The notes: generated by a model from the sequence alone, not told the origin. A DNA stretch of 64,000 nt from Piscirickettsiaceae bacterium (GCA_013215825.1 JABSQN010000004.1:434001-498000), one strand, 5' to 3'; shown: positions 1-9,319, counted from the stretch's first letter. Program-made: numbers and translations.

Positions 1-1728
1 TTGTTGATGATTGCCGCTTACGGGCATTGTTGCTCTCAAGTCAAGATTCAATTTTATTTTTCGCAGCTTCAAGTCATGCTGTACTAAAGCAAGTGTATCG
101 TTAACCACCTCATTAATGTTCACTTTAGCTGAAATGATCTGATAATCTTCAGGTCGAGAATACTGTAATAAGTTATTGATAATTGCCCTGATTCTATACA
201 CTTGTTGAATAATCAACTTCGTTTGTTGCTCAACCGGTTTTACATTTTCACCTAATTCTTCAACTAATAAATCCATATTCCCGAGTATTACAGCAGTTGG
301 ATTATTAATTTCATGGGCGATACCGGCTGTAAGTTCTCCTATAGCAGCAAGTTTTTCCTTTGCAACTAGTTTTTCACGTGTCTGTTTTAATAGCCTAATA
401 TTTCGTTGTAAATTAATTTTTTGCTTTCGTAATTGACGCGTGCGATCCTCCACCTTCACCTCAAGTACATCAGCCGCATGTTGGATTTGTTCTCGTTGTT
501 CCTGCAATGTATCTAACATACCATTAAACTGTGCAGCTAACATTGCCACTTCATCTTTGGATTCTAATTGGCCGATACGAATTTCACCACCATGCTCAAT
601 TGTATTGATCACTTTCGCCATGGCCTCAATGGGCTTATAAATTGACTTAGCACCCAACACCGCTAACAAAACAGATAATGTCGTTACAATAAAAAACAGT
701 AATAACAATAACGATAATCCAGTGAAATACGTTGCTCTGAACGGTGCTTCCAAAAAGCCGGTATAAAGCATACCAACACGCTGACCAAAAACATCAATAA
801 TCGGTTCATAAGCAGAGATATACCACTCACTTACAACGAAAGCACGATCAATCCATATTAGCCCTCGAGATAACACCTGCTCTCTAACTTCCTCTGAAAC
901 TCTTGTTCCAATGGCTCTTTGCTTAGGTGTTAGCAATTGGTCAGGAACATTTGTACTAATACGTACATCTTCAAGAAAAATTGTAACTGTTCCTAAACCA
1001 TCTTCAGCCAAACTACCTTTACTATAAACAAGATCTCGAAGTGTATCGACAAACTTAAAGTTTTTATTAAGTAATACACCTCCAATTAATACGGCTTTAA
1101 CCTTTGCATCTGTATCAAGTATTGGATAATAGCTGTGTAAAACCATCCCGCGATCTTCAACTATTTTTATGGATGGCTCAGCATGAAGTGTCTGAATCAA
1201 TGGCAAATAGACCCTTTGAGCTAATTCAGGGTTTATTGCTTGTAACTCCTGTGATGAAAAAATCTCAATGCCAGCAGCTGGCTCACCAGATAATACCTTG
1301 GCTAATAGTGGGCTTTTCTTTATGTCACAATTGTCGGCAAACCAATAGTCACAGCCATTCACAGTTATCAATTGAATAAAATCAAAACCCTTCTCTTTTT
1401 GGAGCTTAACCATCAAAGGTAATATATCGATTCTTTCCTGCTCTTTTGTTAACGATCTTTCCATAGGCTCTCGAAATGAATAAGATTCCGCTAATAGAGC
1501 TAATTCAATGAGGTGCTTGTTCTGAGTATCAGAAAAAGCCTCATGAGCAACATTGATATCAGCATTAACTTTCATCAATAACTGCTGATAACTGACCTCA
1601 TTGACCCACAGATATGCCATGCCAATGACAACACTCATTACCAGTAATACTGGCAGTAGTACCAAAGAAAGTAATTTATATCTAAGACAGCTAGATAGCA
1701 AAGCATAAAACTGTTTAATCATCCGCAT
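1..1728 (-). CDS. Membrane sensor histidine kinase, 3' end outside window
   Basis: Open frame on the minus strand that runs off the left edge; 576 codons are visible. It has an N-terminal membrane helix (about residues 15-37), a periplasmic Cache-like sensing region, a second helix (about residues 310-335), HAMP, a coiled coil and a HisKA domain with the H-box GIAHEINNP. The phospho-acceptor is His472. The ATPase (HATPase_c) domain begins near the edge and its N/G boxes lie outside. The chosen ATG at 1728 overlaps the last codons of the upstream response regulator gene (stop at 1715-1717), so the pair is probably translationally coupled; an ATG two codons downstream (1722) is equally possible. 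It should phosphorylate that NtrC-type regulator. The ligand cannot be told from sequence. Confidence 0.88.
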   Translation of the reverse strand, partial: MRMIKQFYALLSSCLRYKLLSLVLLPVLLVMSVVIGMAYLWVNEVSYQQLLMKVNADINVAHEAFSDTQNKHLIELALLAESYSFREPMERSLTKEQERIDILPLMVKLQKEKGFDFIQLITVNGCDYWFADNCDIKKSPLLAKVLSGEPAAGIEIFSSQELQAINPELAQRVYLPLIQTLHAEPSIKIVEDRGMVLHSYYPILDTDAKVKAVLIGGVLLNKNFKFVDTLRDLVYSKGSLAEDGLGTVTIFLEDVRISTNVPDQLLTPKQRAIGTRVSEEVREQVLSRGLIWIDRAFVVSEWYISAYEPIIDVFGQRVGMLYTGFLEAPFRATYFTGLSLLLLLFFIVTTLSVLLAVLGAKSIYKPIEAMAKVINTIEHGGEIRIGQLESKDEVAMLAAQFNGMLDTLQEQREQIQHAADVLEVKVEDRTRQLRKQKINLQRNIRLLKQTREKLVAKEKLAAIGELTAGIAHEINNPTAVILGNMDLLVEELGENVKPVEQQTKLIIQQVYRIRAIINNLLQYSRPEDYQIISAKVNINEVVNDTLALVQHDLKLRKIKLNLDLRATMPVSGNHQQ

Positions 1729-3085
1729 GATTGTCGACCATCGCTTGTAGTTTTCTACATAGCGTTTTGCGTGATATCCCCAATACCTTAGAAGCCTGAG
1801 TTTTATTACCCCCCGCATTATCTACGGCTTTAACAATATGTGCTTTTTCCACCTCATCTACAGTCCAAGAATCAGGGTATCCAACAGTTTTTTCAGATCT
1901 GCCAGTGTTTGCAATCAACATCTCATCAGGTAACTTTCCAAGCAAGATGCAGCGTTCGATCATGTTTTTCAGCTCACGAATATTACCCGGCCAGTCATAG
2001 GCTGCCAACTGTTGAATATCATTGTGATTAAAAGGAACGGGCGGCAATGAAAGCTGTGTAGCTAATAGCTTAGAATAATATTGAACAATAGGAGCAATAT
2101 CCTGTTTCCGTTCTCTTAAAGGTGCCACATGTATTGTTAACACATTAAGTCGATAAAAGAGATCTTCACGAAAAAGTCCATTTTGAACATCTTCTTTTAA
2201 ATTTCTATTGGTTGCAGCCACGACTCGAACATCTACTACTATCTCACGCTCACTACCGACAGGTCTGATACGCCCTTCTTCAAGTACACGTAAAAACTTT
2301 GCTTGTGTCGATAGTGGCATTTCACCCACCTCATCAAGAAACAATGTACCGCCGTCTGCATAGGAAAATAATCCTTTGTGTGCATATTCAGCACCTGTGA
2401 AGGCTCCTTTTTTGTGTCCGAAGAACTCGGACTCGATTAGTTCTGGGGATATAGCACCACAATTTATGGGAACAAAGGGTCCCGAACGTTTACTTTCCTT
2501 GTGAATAGCATTGGCGACTAATTCCTTCCCAGTTCCCGACTCACCTTCGATCAAGATAACAGAAGGTGTAGCGGCTATACGACTAATCAATTTACACATA
2601 TCTTGCACTTGTGGACTAGTGCCAATCATACCTTCAAACAAATAGAGACGATCTACCTGACGCCGCAAAACAAAGTTTTCCCGCTCTAGAGAGCGCCGTT
2701 CAAAACATCGTTCAACGGCTAAAATAATCTCTTCAAGGCGAAATGGCTTTTGGATAAAATCAAAAGCACCAATACGTAAGGCTTCAATTGTATTGTCAAT
2801 ATCAGCAAATGCAGTCATGAAAATTACATCAGAATGCTCAATCTGATTTGCAATTGATTTCCACCACTCAACACCTGACATTCCGGGTAATGAGATATCG
2901 ATAATCAATAAGTCAAAGCTACACTCCATACGAAGAACATCCGCCTCTTCAGCGGTTCCAGCAACCTCTACTAGCGTATAAATCTTCCTCAAAGATCGCT
3001 GTAGAAAGTCTTGTATACCAAGCTCATCATCTACAATCAGGATTGAAAATGCTTCCTTACCATTATGTTTAATTATTTCACTCAT
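1715..3085 (-). CDS. NtrC-family sigma-54-dependent response regulator
   Basis: 456 aa. It has an N-terminal receiver domain with the phospho-acceptor Asp63 and acidic pair DD at 19-20. The central AAA+ sigma-54 activation domain has Walker A GESGTGKE (about 181-188), the sigma-54-contacting loop GAFTGA (228-233) and Walker B LFLDE. A C-terminal Fis-type helix-turn-helix follows ([17 protein letters not shown] region). All parts needed for activation of sigma-54 RNA polymerase are present. It is the first gene of a two-gene unit with the histidine kinase that overlaps its end. Target promoters are unknown; no -24/-12 element was recognised in the 850-base spacer upstream. Confidence 0.93.
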   Translation of the reverse strand: MSEIIKHNGKEAFSILIVDDELGIQDFLQRSLRKIYTLVEVAGTAEEADVLRMECSFDLLIIDISLPGMSGVEWWKSIANQIEHSDVIFMTAFADIDNTIEALRIGAFDFIQKPFRLEEIILAVERCFERRSLERENFVLRRQVDRLYLFEGMIGTSPQVQDMCKLISRIAATPSVILIEGESGTGKELVANAIHKESKRSGPFVPINCGAISPELIESEFFGHKKGAFTGAEYAHKGLFSYADGGTLFLDEVGEMPLSTQAKFLRVLEEGRIRPVGSEREIVVDVRVVAATNRNLKEDVQNGLFREDLFYRLNVLTIHVAPLRERKQDIAPIVQYYSKLLATQLSLPPVPFNHNDIQQLAAYDWPGNIRELKNMIERCILLGKLPDEMLIANTGRSEKTVGYPDSWTVDEVEKAHIVKAVDNAGGNKTQASKVLGISRKTLCRKLQAMVDNHADD

Positions 3086-3941
3086 GGCTATGATACTGAG
3101 CTATGCCGCCTTTATCTGCAACATATAATTCACTTATGAATTAATTAAAGAAAAAGAAAATCTGTGACTATCTGAGCATTATCAACACTTACTTGAACGA
3201 CTAATGGCTCAGGGTTCGAGTAAAAAATCTCCTTTTTTTTTACATCTCAAACTCAGTTGCAAGCCACGAGAATAAACACGTTTATGATTCCAGCTAAAAA
3301 AATGACTCAAAAATATATTAATGGTCACGAATGAACATCCGTAGACATTCCAAAATAAATATTATGATTTTGAGAATATATTTAGAAAGCTTTAAGAATT
3401 GTCTTTTAACTGAAAATTATAGCTAAGAGACAATATTGCTGTAACTCACATAGTACATATGGGTTTAAATTTTGATGCCGACGGGCGGAGTCTCAATATT
3501 ATAAATATCATGATGTTATAGTTCTTTGGTGCAATCTTTGCCGCTAATAATAAACCTAGATCATAATTATTATATAAAATACCTCTAATTAATATTTAAA
3601 ATATTGCTATAGAATATACTCGTAAATTACGCTTCAATTTTTCAACATGATATTAGTTTGGCGTAACAATTTGAAGTGTCGCCTATCAACTGTGGATTCA
3701 ACCGGTCAATGCAACACATATATTAAATCGTTCCGCTGGTGTTGGTCATGGTTATTCTCCTGTGGGTTTTTGGGATGTATAGACGTAGTGCATACGCTAG
3801 ATGTAGACGGATCTGTTTTGTGGTAGTTGAAATGGTTGAGTCTTGGAACATGGTTTGGGTGGTACAGGTGGAGTTAGGGCGTGGGGTTCTTCATATAAGG
3901 TACTAGTTTTCTCGTGGAGCTAGATTAAGGCGTTTGGCGGG
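3086..3941. other. Long AT-rich intergenic spacer
   Basis: About 850 bases between the regulator start and the end of the GGDEF/EAL gene. No convincing ORF, tRNA or sigma-54 promoter was found. The left 600 bases are very AT-rich. From about 3691 onward composition changes to GT-rich on this strand, beginning with a possible insertion-sequence end (listed separately). On the minus strand a Shine-Dalgarno-like AGGAG precedes an ATG whose frame stops after eight codons, which looks like the remains of a start region. Confidence 0.5.
3691..3760. mobile_element. Possible solo end of an IS30-family element
   Basis: From 3691 the sequence TGTGGATTCAACCGGTCAAT, continuing GCAACAC, resembles the terminal inverted repeat I associate with IS30-family elements (a TGTRGATTCAAYYGGTCAAY-type end). 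No transposase frame and no matching opposite end lie between here and the next gene at 3942, so at most it is a remnant. The match is from memory of the family, not from a search. Confidence 0.3.
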
Positions 3942-6908
3942 TTATGACTTTTTAATCATATTGGCAAATGCTTTTTTAGCGACGTTATTTTGTGCATATC
4001 CTTCCAAAATAGTACGGACATTTTCATAGAGAAGTTTAAGGTCATCTAGCCTATCTCTTGCAGCATCGGTTTCCCCCGCTTGATGTTTGTCGACAAGTTC
4101 TTTTGCTAGTGCAAACATCACATCATGTGCCAGTCTAAGTTTCGTTAACCACGATTTCTTAAACGTTTTGTCTTGTTCAAAGCGGGTAAACCAAGCGCCG
4201 AGATGACATTTCATAAACCTGTAGCCAAAATTGCCGTCTTCCGTGGTAAGCAGTGTGTTTTTGACATTGTTGAACCAATGTTCAGTGGTGAGACGCAATA
4301 AGACAATTTTCTGTTCTTGTAATGTAAAGTAGCGAGAATCATAGTCCAGCCAATGTTTATTAGGCGTGTAATCAGCAAGCCATGACACTAAATCATCCGC
4401 AGGGATTGGTCTGGAAATGCCATAACCTTGTGCGTCATTACAGCCCATCATCAGCAACATTAAACCATGGGAATCGGTTTCAACACCTTCCGCAATGACA
4501 TCACGGTTAAAGGCTTTGGCTAAACCGATAATGCCTTCAATAATACTGTAATCATCGGGATCGTCTAATAAATCACGTACAAAGGTTTGATCTATTTTGA
4601 TGGTGCCTGCCGATAGGTTCTTCATATGGGTTAATGAAGAATAACCAGTACCAAAATCATCCAGTGCGACATTCACGCCGAATACATTCTGGCAGCTTGT
4701 GATAATGCCACTGATGGCATTTATATCCCCTAAAGCACTACTTTCTAATATCTCTAACTGTATGTCCTGAGAGTCCACATCAGGATGTCTATCTAGGGCA
4801 TCATTAAGCTGGTCGAAGAACACATCTGATTGCAGATGATGAGAAGAAATATTAATACTGACTTCAAGTTTAATACCTTGTTGCTGCCAATCATCTAGTT
4901 GTTGCAATGCTTCATTAATCACCCAGCCGCCTATCTGCATTTCTACCTCGGTACCTTCAAGAAGGGGTAAAAAGTCTAATGGTGGAATTAAGCCTTTTTC
5001 AGGATGGAACCAGCGAATCAAGGCTTCAACGCCAAATACCTTACCTGTCCTCATATTCACTTTAGGTTGGTAATACAATTGAAACTCGTTATTGGCCAAG
5101 GCTTGTTTTATTTCAGCTAATTGATGGTGGGTTTGTATGATGTGTTCATCATCTTGAGGATTGAACAATTGATAACGGTTTTTGCCCAATAATTTAGCTT
5201 GATACATCGCCTGATCGGCATGGCGAATTAAAGTGTCTATATCGGCATTGTCGGCAGGATATAAGGTAATACCGCTGGAGGCGGTGATGTAATGTGAAAT
5301 ACCATTGATTGAATATAATTGTGCAATGGCATGATGAACCCGACCTAATGTTTTGTCACACTGAGCATAGTTTTCAATATCATTTAATAACAGAGTAAAT
5401 TCATCACCACCCTGACGTGACACGGTATCTTCTTCGCGGAGACATTCCTTAATACGTTTAGCGACTTTTATTAATATCTCATCCCCCACGTCATGACCAT
5501 AGTTGTCATTAATGGGTTTGAAGTTATCTAAATCAAGAAAACAGACGGCAAGTTGACGTTCAGTGCGTTTGCTATGAGCAACGGCTTGGTTAAAGCGAAC
5601 AGCAAATAAGGTTCGATTCGGCAGTTTAGTGAGCACATCGTAATGGGCCATTAATTCTAATCTTTCTTGCTGTAGCTTACCGTGAGTAATATCACGGACT
5701 GTAGCCTGTATCAGCATTTTTCCATCTGTAATTACTCGATTGAGCAATACATCACAAGGAAATTCTTCATTCGTATTAAGACGTTTATGTACCCACTCGA
5801 AATGGTGGTTTCCTTTCTTAATCGTCATGGCAATATGCTGTTTGGCAAGTGCCATAGAATCTGTGCCACAGGGTTGTTTAGGAGGGGATATGTCAGTTAC
5901 TTTTTTAGCGCATAATTCCCTCACTGTTACGCATCCAAAAAGAATTAATGAGGCCTTGTTGCCATCAATGAATTTCCCCTCGGTTGAAGAAATTATAATG
6001 GCATCAGGGCTTGAATCAAAAAGTGTACGGAACTTAATATTTGCATTTAAAGTGTTCAGTGTCGCTTTGAAAAAAGCAAACATTATCAAAAATAATGTCA
6101 ATGCTATTCCATAAGTAACCAGCCGTTTTTGTAGCATATCTTCAGGTTCGGGGCTCCACCCATTGATTGGCTTTGCTACTAATTCCCATGACCCAGAGGG
6201 TAATGTGATGGTGGCCCGGATATTATCTTGATCGAATAATCGAGGAGAACCCCAAAATACGTCGCCCATTTGACCTAAACCATCTTTACCTCGGATAGCA
6301 ATTTCTATCGGCAATTCCGTACTCATAAGACCGCTATTCTGATAAAGACGGTCAGCATCAATAACAGCGGAAATAATCCCCCAAAAATACTCTTCTCCCG
6401 TTGGTTTGTTTAGATATACAGGGATTCTAGAAATTATTCCTGTTCCTCCTTGTACTAACGTAAGCGGTCCTGCTAATACCAGCTGACGAGACTCCTTTGC
6501 CTTAATGACGGAAGGTAACTGTAAGGGAAGCGTTCGATAATCCAAGCCCATTGCGGCTTCGTTACCTTTAATTGGGTACATATATTTAATAACGAGATCT
6601 GGCGCCGCAGCAATATTTCTAAGCTGAGTGTGTTCATCAAATAAGTGTTCAACAGCTGGTGTGAATTCTTGTTGAGGTAAAGATGGATTTGCTATGAATA
6701 ATGTTGGCAATCCTTTAACAACTTGAATGTTATTGTAAAGATTAAATGTAAGACGATTACTAATATGATTTAGGTCATCTCTAACCTGTTGCCGAGATTC
6801 AATATGATGGTTATCGAGGATTACTTTATCTATGGAAATTAAGGCGGAGATCAGTATTATCGCAATGAGTGCTAGGAGGCTATAGAATTTGAGTTTAGTA
6901 TTGGTCAT
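3942..6908 (-). CDS. CHASE-PAS-GGDEF-EAL cyclic-di-GMP enzyme with C-terminal CZB domain
   Basis: 988 aa membrane protein. Order: N-terminal helix (about 8-27), CHASE-like periplasmic sensor (about 40-240), second helix (about 265-285), PAS, GGDEF with an intact GGDEF signature, EAL with intact EALIRW, DDFGTGYSS and AEGVET motifs, then a CZB-type helical domain (about 860-985). Both catalytic domains look competent, so it may make and degrade c-di-GMP. In CZB domains zinc is normally held by three His and one Cys; here His877, Cys901 (in CHLGAWF) and His928 are present, but the fourth position, His928+4, is Phe932. It is divergently placed from the porin-like gene at 6953 with only 44 bases between. 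The ligand is unknown. Confidence 0.93.
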   Translation of the reverse strand: MTNTKLKFYSLLALIAIILISALISIDKVILDNHHIESRQQVRDDLNHISNRLTFNLYNNIQVVKGLPTLFIANPSLPQQEFTPAVEHLFDEHTQLRNIAAAPDLVIKYMYPIKGNEAAMGLDYRTLPLQLPSVIKAKESRQLVLAGPLTLVQGGTGIISRIPVYLNKPTGEEYFWGIISAVIDADRLYQNSGLMSTELPIEIAIRGKDGLGQMGDVFWGSPRLFDQDNIRATITLPSGSWELVAKPINGWSPEPEDMLQKRLVTYGIALTLFLIMFAFFKATLNTLNANIKFRTLFDSSPDAIIISSTEGKFIDGNKASLILFGCVTVRELCAKKVTDISPPKQPCGTDSMALAKQHIAMTIKKGNHHFEWVHKRLNTNEEFPCDVLLNRVITDGKMLIQATVRDITHGKLQQERLELMAHYDVLTKLPNRTLFAVRFNQAVAHSKRTERQLAVCFLDLDNFKPINDNYGHDVGDEILIKVAKRIKECLREEDTVSRQGGDEFTLLLNDIENYAQCDKTLGRVHHAIAQLYSINGISHYITASSGITLYPADNADIDTLIRHADQAMYQAKLLGKNRYQLFNPQDDEHIIQTHHQLAEIKQALANNEFQLYYQPKVNMRTGKVFGVEALIRWFHPEKGLIPPLDFLPLLEGTEVEMQIGGWVINEALQQLDDWQQQGIKLEVSINISSHHLQSDVFFDQLNDALDRHPDVDSQDIQLEILESSALGDINAISGIITSCQNVFGVNVALDDFGTGYSSLTHMKNLSAGTIKIDQTFVRDLLDDPDDYSIIEGIIGLAKAFNRDVIAEGVETDSHGLMLLMMGCNDAQGYGISRPIPADDLVSWLADYTPNKHWLDYDSRYFTLQEQKIVLLRLTTEHWFNNVKNTLLTTEDGNFGYRFMKCHLGAWFTRFEQDKTFKKSWLTKLRLAHDVMFALAKELVDKHQAGETDAARDRLDDLKLLYENVRTILEGYAQNNVAKKAFANMIKKS

Positions 6909-6952
6909 AGATACATAAAGTAATATAAGAACTTACATAGAACAAGAGATTT

Positions 6953-7780
6953 ATGAAATTATCTATTTTTATCTTACCCCTGCTAGCCTGTACTCCTTCT
7001 GTCCTTGCCGCTGCAACGTGGAGTACAACGGAAATTCACTTGCAATATGGCAATCTAGAGCAAGTGGGCACGAATGGTGCGAAGAGTGATACTTCGATTG
7101 TTACCCTACAACATGCTAGTGGATGGAAGTATGGAAGCCATTTCTTTTTCATTGATTATCGTCATGCGGAGACTAATGGACATGGGCAGAATCCTTTTAA
7201 CTCTGGATATGATGTTAATGAATTTTATGGTGAATGGTACCCTAGCTTTAGTCTTGGCAAGATAAGTCAATCAGAAATTAGCTTTGGACCAGTCACCGAT
7301 GTGAGCCTCCTCACCGGTTTCAATTGGGCGCCTGAAGTGGATAGTTGGTGGTTTTTACCAGGCGTTCGTCTCTCATTGGACTTACCAGGATTTTCTTTTG
7401 CAAATCTTGATATCTCAGCATATCTAAATCATGGTTATGGGCGTCGAAGTGACTCAGGTTTTAAGATATTGGACGAAGAAGATAGTTGGATAATGGATTT
7501 TAATTGGTCTTACCCATTCACAATGGGGAAAACTCGCTGGTATCTAGAAGGGCATATTGAATATTTAGATGGTCGAAGGCAAGAAAATACGTTTGGTACG
7601 AAACGCTTATCATATTGGATCTTAGCTCAACCACAGTTGCGATTAGATCTTGGTGATTTGCTCATAGGGAAAAGAGATCAACTTTTCATCGGGATTGAAT
7701 ATCAATATTGGCGTAACAAGCTGGGAGAAAAGGGTACCAATGATAATGAAGCTCAATTGCTTCTAGTATGGCGATTCTAA
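6953..7780 (+). CDS. Tsx/OmpK-like nucleoside-specific channel family outer membrane protein
   Basis: 275 aa. It begins with a signal peptide (about 1-20, ending VLAA) and ends in aromatic residues WRF, as outer-membrane beta-barrels do. The block from the WSTTEIHLQYGN region through the THASG/YKYGS-like stretch (here LQHASGWKYGSHFFFIDYR) and EFYGEW follows the Tsx/OmpK family pattern. Members are small channels used for nucleoside uptake or as phage receptors; the substrate here is not shown. The gene stands alone, divergent from the c-di-GMP protein and convergent with the tRNA region. Confidence 0.75.
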   Translation: MKLSIFILPLLACTPSVLAAATWSTTEIHLQYGNLEQVGTNGAKSDTSIVTLQHASGWKYGSHFFFIDYRHAETNGHGQNPFNSGYDVNEFYGEWYPSFSLGKISQSEISFGPVTDVSLLTGFNWAPEVDSWWFLPGVRLSLDLPGFSFANLDISAYLNHGYGRRSDSGFKILDEEDSWIMDFNWSYPFTMGKTRWYLEGHIEYLDGRRQENTFGTKRLSYWILAQPQLRLDLGDLLIGKRDQLFIGIEYQYWRNKLGEKGTNDNEAQLLLVWRF

Positions 7781-7840
7781 ATTACTGGGGAAAAAGTCAT
7801 TGGTGGATTAAAAGTATTTCAGAATGATACTCCCACCCAT

Positions 7841-7875
7841 AAAAAAGCCCCAGCAGAGTAAACTACTGAGGCTTT
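7841..7875 (-). terminator. Rho-independent terminator after the tRNA-Leu(UAA) remnant
   Basis: On the minus strand an AAAGCC...GGCTTT hairpin with an inner CAG/CTG pairing is followed directly by six T. It lies just downstream of the tRNA-Leu(UAA) 3' end and faces the convergent porin gene, which it may also terminate. Confidence 0.75.
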
Positions 7876-7886
7876 CATATATAAAA

Positions 7887-7957
7887 TGGTATCTAGGGCC
7901 GGAATCGAACCGGCACGGCCGTGAAGCCGAGGGGTTTTAAGCCCCTTGTGTCTACCA
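7887..7957 (-). pseudogene. tRNA-Leu(UAA) lacking a normal 5' acceptor and D arm
   Basis: Read on the minus strand, the 3' 71 bases form a good class II leucine tRNA from the D-loop (GGTAGACAC) onward. They include an anticodon stem AGGGG/CCCCT with loop CTTAAAA (anticodon UAA), a long variable arm, a T arm GCCGG-TTCGATT-CCGGC, an acceptor 3' strand CCTAGAT, discriminator A and encoded CCA. The matching 5' strand ATCTAGG-TG-GTG is not next to it; an unrelated stretch stands there. A near match, ATCTAGA-TG, lies about 47 bases further upstream (8005-8013). It is therefore either truncated or interrupted in the D arm. A terminator still follows it. Confidence 0.7.
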
Positions 7958-8060
7958 GTAAAACGAATGGCCGCTCTTCTGGCACGTAACGGACATATGA
8001 TATTCATCTAGATTAAAACTTTTGGCACCCTTTTCGTACCAAACAGGAATAACAGGCAAA

Positions 8061-8095
8061 TAAAAACCGATCAATTCTTTTGAAATCAATCGGTT
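8061..8095 (-). terminator. Rho-independent terminator after tRNA-Leu(GAG)
   Basis: On the minus strand AACCGAT...ATCGGTT forms a long hairpin (7 perfect pairs, extended by weaker ones) followed by a run of T. It lies 8 bases past the CCA end of tRNA-Leu(GAG), so the damaged tRNA further on would be a separate transcript. Confidence 0.65.
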
Positions 8096-8102
8096 ATGTT
8101 TT

Positions 8103-8188
8103 TGGTGCCGGCGCCCGGAGTCGAACCGGGACGGACTACGTCCACCACCCCCTCAAGATGGCGTGTCTACCAATTTCACCACGTCGGC
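8103..8188 (-). tRNA. tRNA-Leu(GAG)
   Basis: 86 bases on the minus strand with encoded CCA. Acceptor GCCGACG/CGCCGGC, D arm GTG/CAC with GGTAGA loop, anticodon stem CCATC/GGTGG with loop TTGAGGG (anticodon GAG), long class II variable arm, T arm CCCGG-TTCGACT-CCGGG. The acceptor stem has an A5-C68 mismatch. It sits just after secG, the usual place for a leucine tRNA in related gammaproteobacteria. Confidence 0.95.
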
Positions 8189-8197
8189 ATTTGTTTT

Positions 8198-8524
8198 TTA
8201 TAGTTCGGGAAGGTCTGCAGGTATTGGAGCAACAACTTCTGTTGGTATTGCAGTCTCCGTTACGCTACTTTCACGTTCTACTGTGCCCGAAAAGTAGGCT
8301 AATGATAAGCTGGTAATAAAGAATATTGCCGCTAGTAGTGAACTTGTTCTTGATAAAAATGATGCCGAGCCTTGGCTCCCGAATATGCTTGAAGATGCGC
8401 CACCGCCACCGCCACCACCTAATGCGGCAGCACCAGCATCAGCACCTTTGCCGTGTTGTATTAAAATCAAGCCTACTAAGCTTAGTGATACAACAAGATG
8501 GACAATCAATATTAAATCATTCAT
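8198..8524 (-). CDS. secG: Preprotein translocase subunit SecG
   Basis: 108 aa. Two membrane segments (about 3-23 and 58-80) flank a glycine-rich cytoplasmic loop with seven consecutive Gly and the family motif SIFGSQGSASFLSR. SecG joins SecYE and assists SecA-driven protein export. It lies 18 bases after tpiA and ends just before tRNA-Leu(GAG), matching the common glmM-tpiA-secG-tRNA-Leu order. The C-terminal 25 residues are acidic and Pro-rich, as is usual and variable in SecG. Confidence 0.95.
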   Translation of the reverse strand: MNDLILIVHLVVSLSLVGLILIQHGKGADAGAAALGGGGGGGASSSIFGSQGSASFLSRTSSLLAAIFFITSLSLAYFSGTVERESSVTETAIPTEVVAPIPADLPEL

Positions 8525-8542
8525 TCAAAAAAACCTTAAAAA

Positions 8543-9319
8543 TTAAACAGCTGCCATGCAGATACGAACAAATTCTTCGGCATCAAGTGAGGCGCCGCCG
8601 ATTAGTCCACCATCAATATCTGGTTTAGCAAATAATGGGGCGGCATTATCGCCTTTAACGCTGCCTCCGTAAAGTATTTGTATAGATTCTGCTGTGGCAG
8701 GATCATGCTTTGCAATCCGCTGACGCATGAAGGAATGGACATCTTGAGCCCAATCGGGTGTTGCGGACTTGCCTGTGCCGATAGCCCAAACAGGTTCATA
8801 CGCGAGCACTGCTTGCGACAAGGCTTTGACTCCTTGTTGGGCAATAACAATATCAAGTAAGCGAGCAACAACTTCTTCTGTCTTGCCTTGATCATGTTCT
8901 TCAGGACTTTCACCGATACATACAATGGGTGTTATTTTTGCTTCTAAAGCAGCCACATATTTTTCAGCAATAATATAATCGAGGACTAATGTATCTAGTC
9001 CTATTTCAGCATAAAGACAGCGGCGTTCAGAGTGCCCCATCAACACATATTTACAGCCAAAATCGTTGAGCATTAGTGCTGAAATCTCACCCGTGTAAGC
9101 ACCTTGCATAAATTGAGACAGGTTTTGCGTTCCCCAACGGATTGTTGAGCCTTGTAGTACCGCTTGCGTCTGTTGCAAATAAACAGCAGGTGGGAATAAA
9201 GCGACATCAACAGTTGAAAAATCACTTGCATGCTTCAAAATACCTTCTAGCAATATCTTGGTAGTTGCACTAGAGCCATTCATTTTCCAATTACCAGCAA
9301 CGAATCGTTTACGCACCAT
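8543..9319 (-). CDS. tpiA: Triose-phosphate isomerase
   Basis: 258 aa, full length. It interconverts dihydroxyacetone phosphate and glyceraldehyde 3-phosphate. Active-site residues are visible: Asn10 and Lys12 in GNWKMNG, His96 in GHSERR, catalytic Glu175 in AYEPVWAIGTG, and the phosphate-binding GGS and GGAS loops near the end. Downstream of glmM by 32 bases and upstream of secG in a single minus-strand transcription direction. Confidence 0.97.
   Translation of the reverse strand: MVRKRFVAGNWKMNGSSATTKILLEGILKHASDFSTVDVALFPPAVYLQQTQAVLQGSTIRWGTQNLSQFMQGAYTGEISALMLNDFGCKYVLMGHSERRCLYAEIGLDTLVLDYIIAEKYVAALEAKITPIVCIGESPEEHDQGKTEEVVARLLDIVIAQQGVKALSQAVLAYEPVWAIGTGKSATPDWAQDVHSFMRQRIAKHDPATAESIQILYGGSVKGDNAAPLFAKPDIDGGLIGGASLDAEEFVRICMAAV

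Noticed and set aside
3466-3510. Sequence with GCCGACGGGCGGAG in the long spacer, looked at as a riboswitch
   Set aside because: It did not fit cyclic-di-GMP, cobalamin or other riboswitch cores that I know, and no gene starts downstream on that strand.
7819-8007. 62-aa frame on the minus strand across the tRNA remnant
   Set aside because: It runs through the tRNA-Leu(UAA) and its terminator and has no protein similarity that I can see, so it is a chance frame.
8326-8628. 100-aa frame on the plus strand opposite secG and tpiA
   Set aside because: It is the antisense of two well-supported genes and is rich in His and Arg from codon complementarity.
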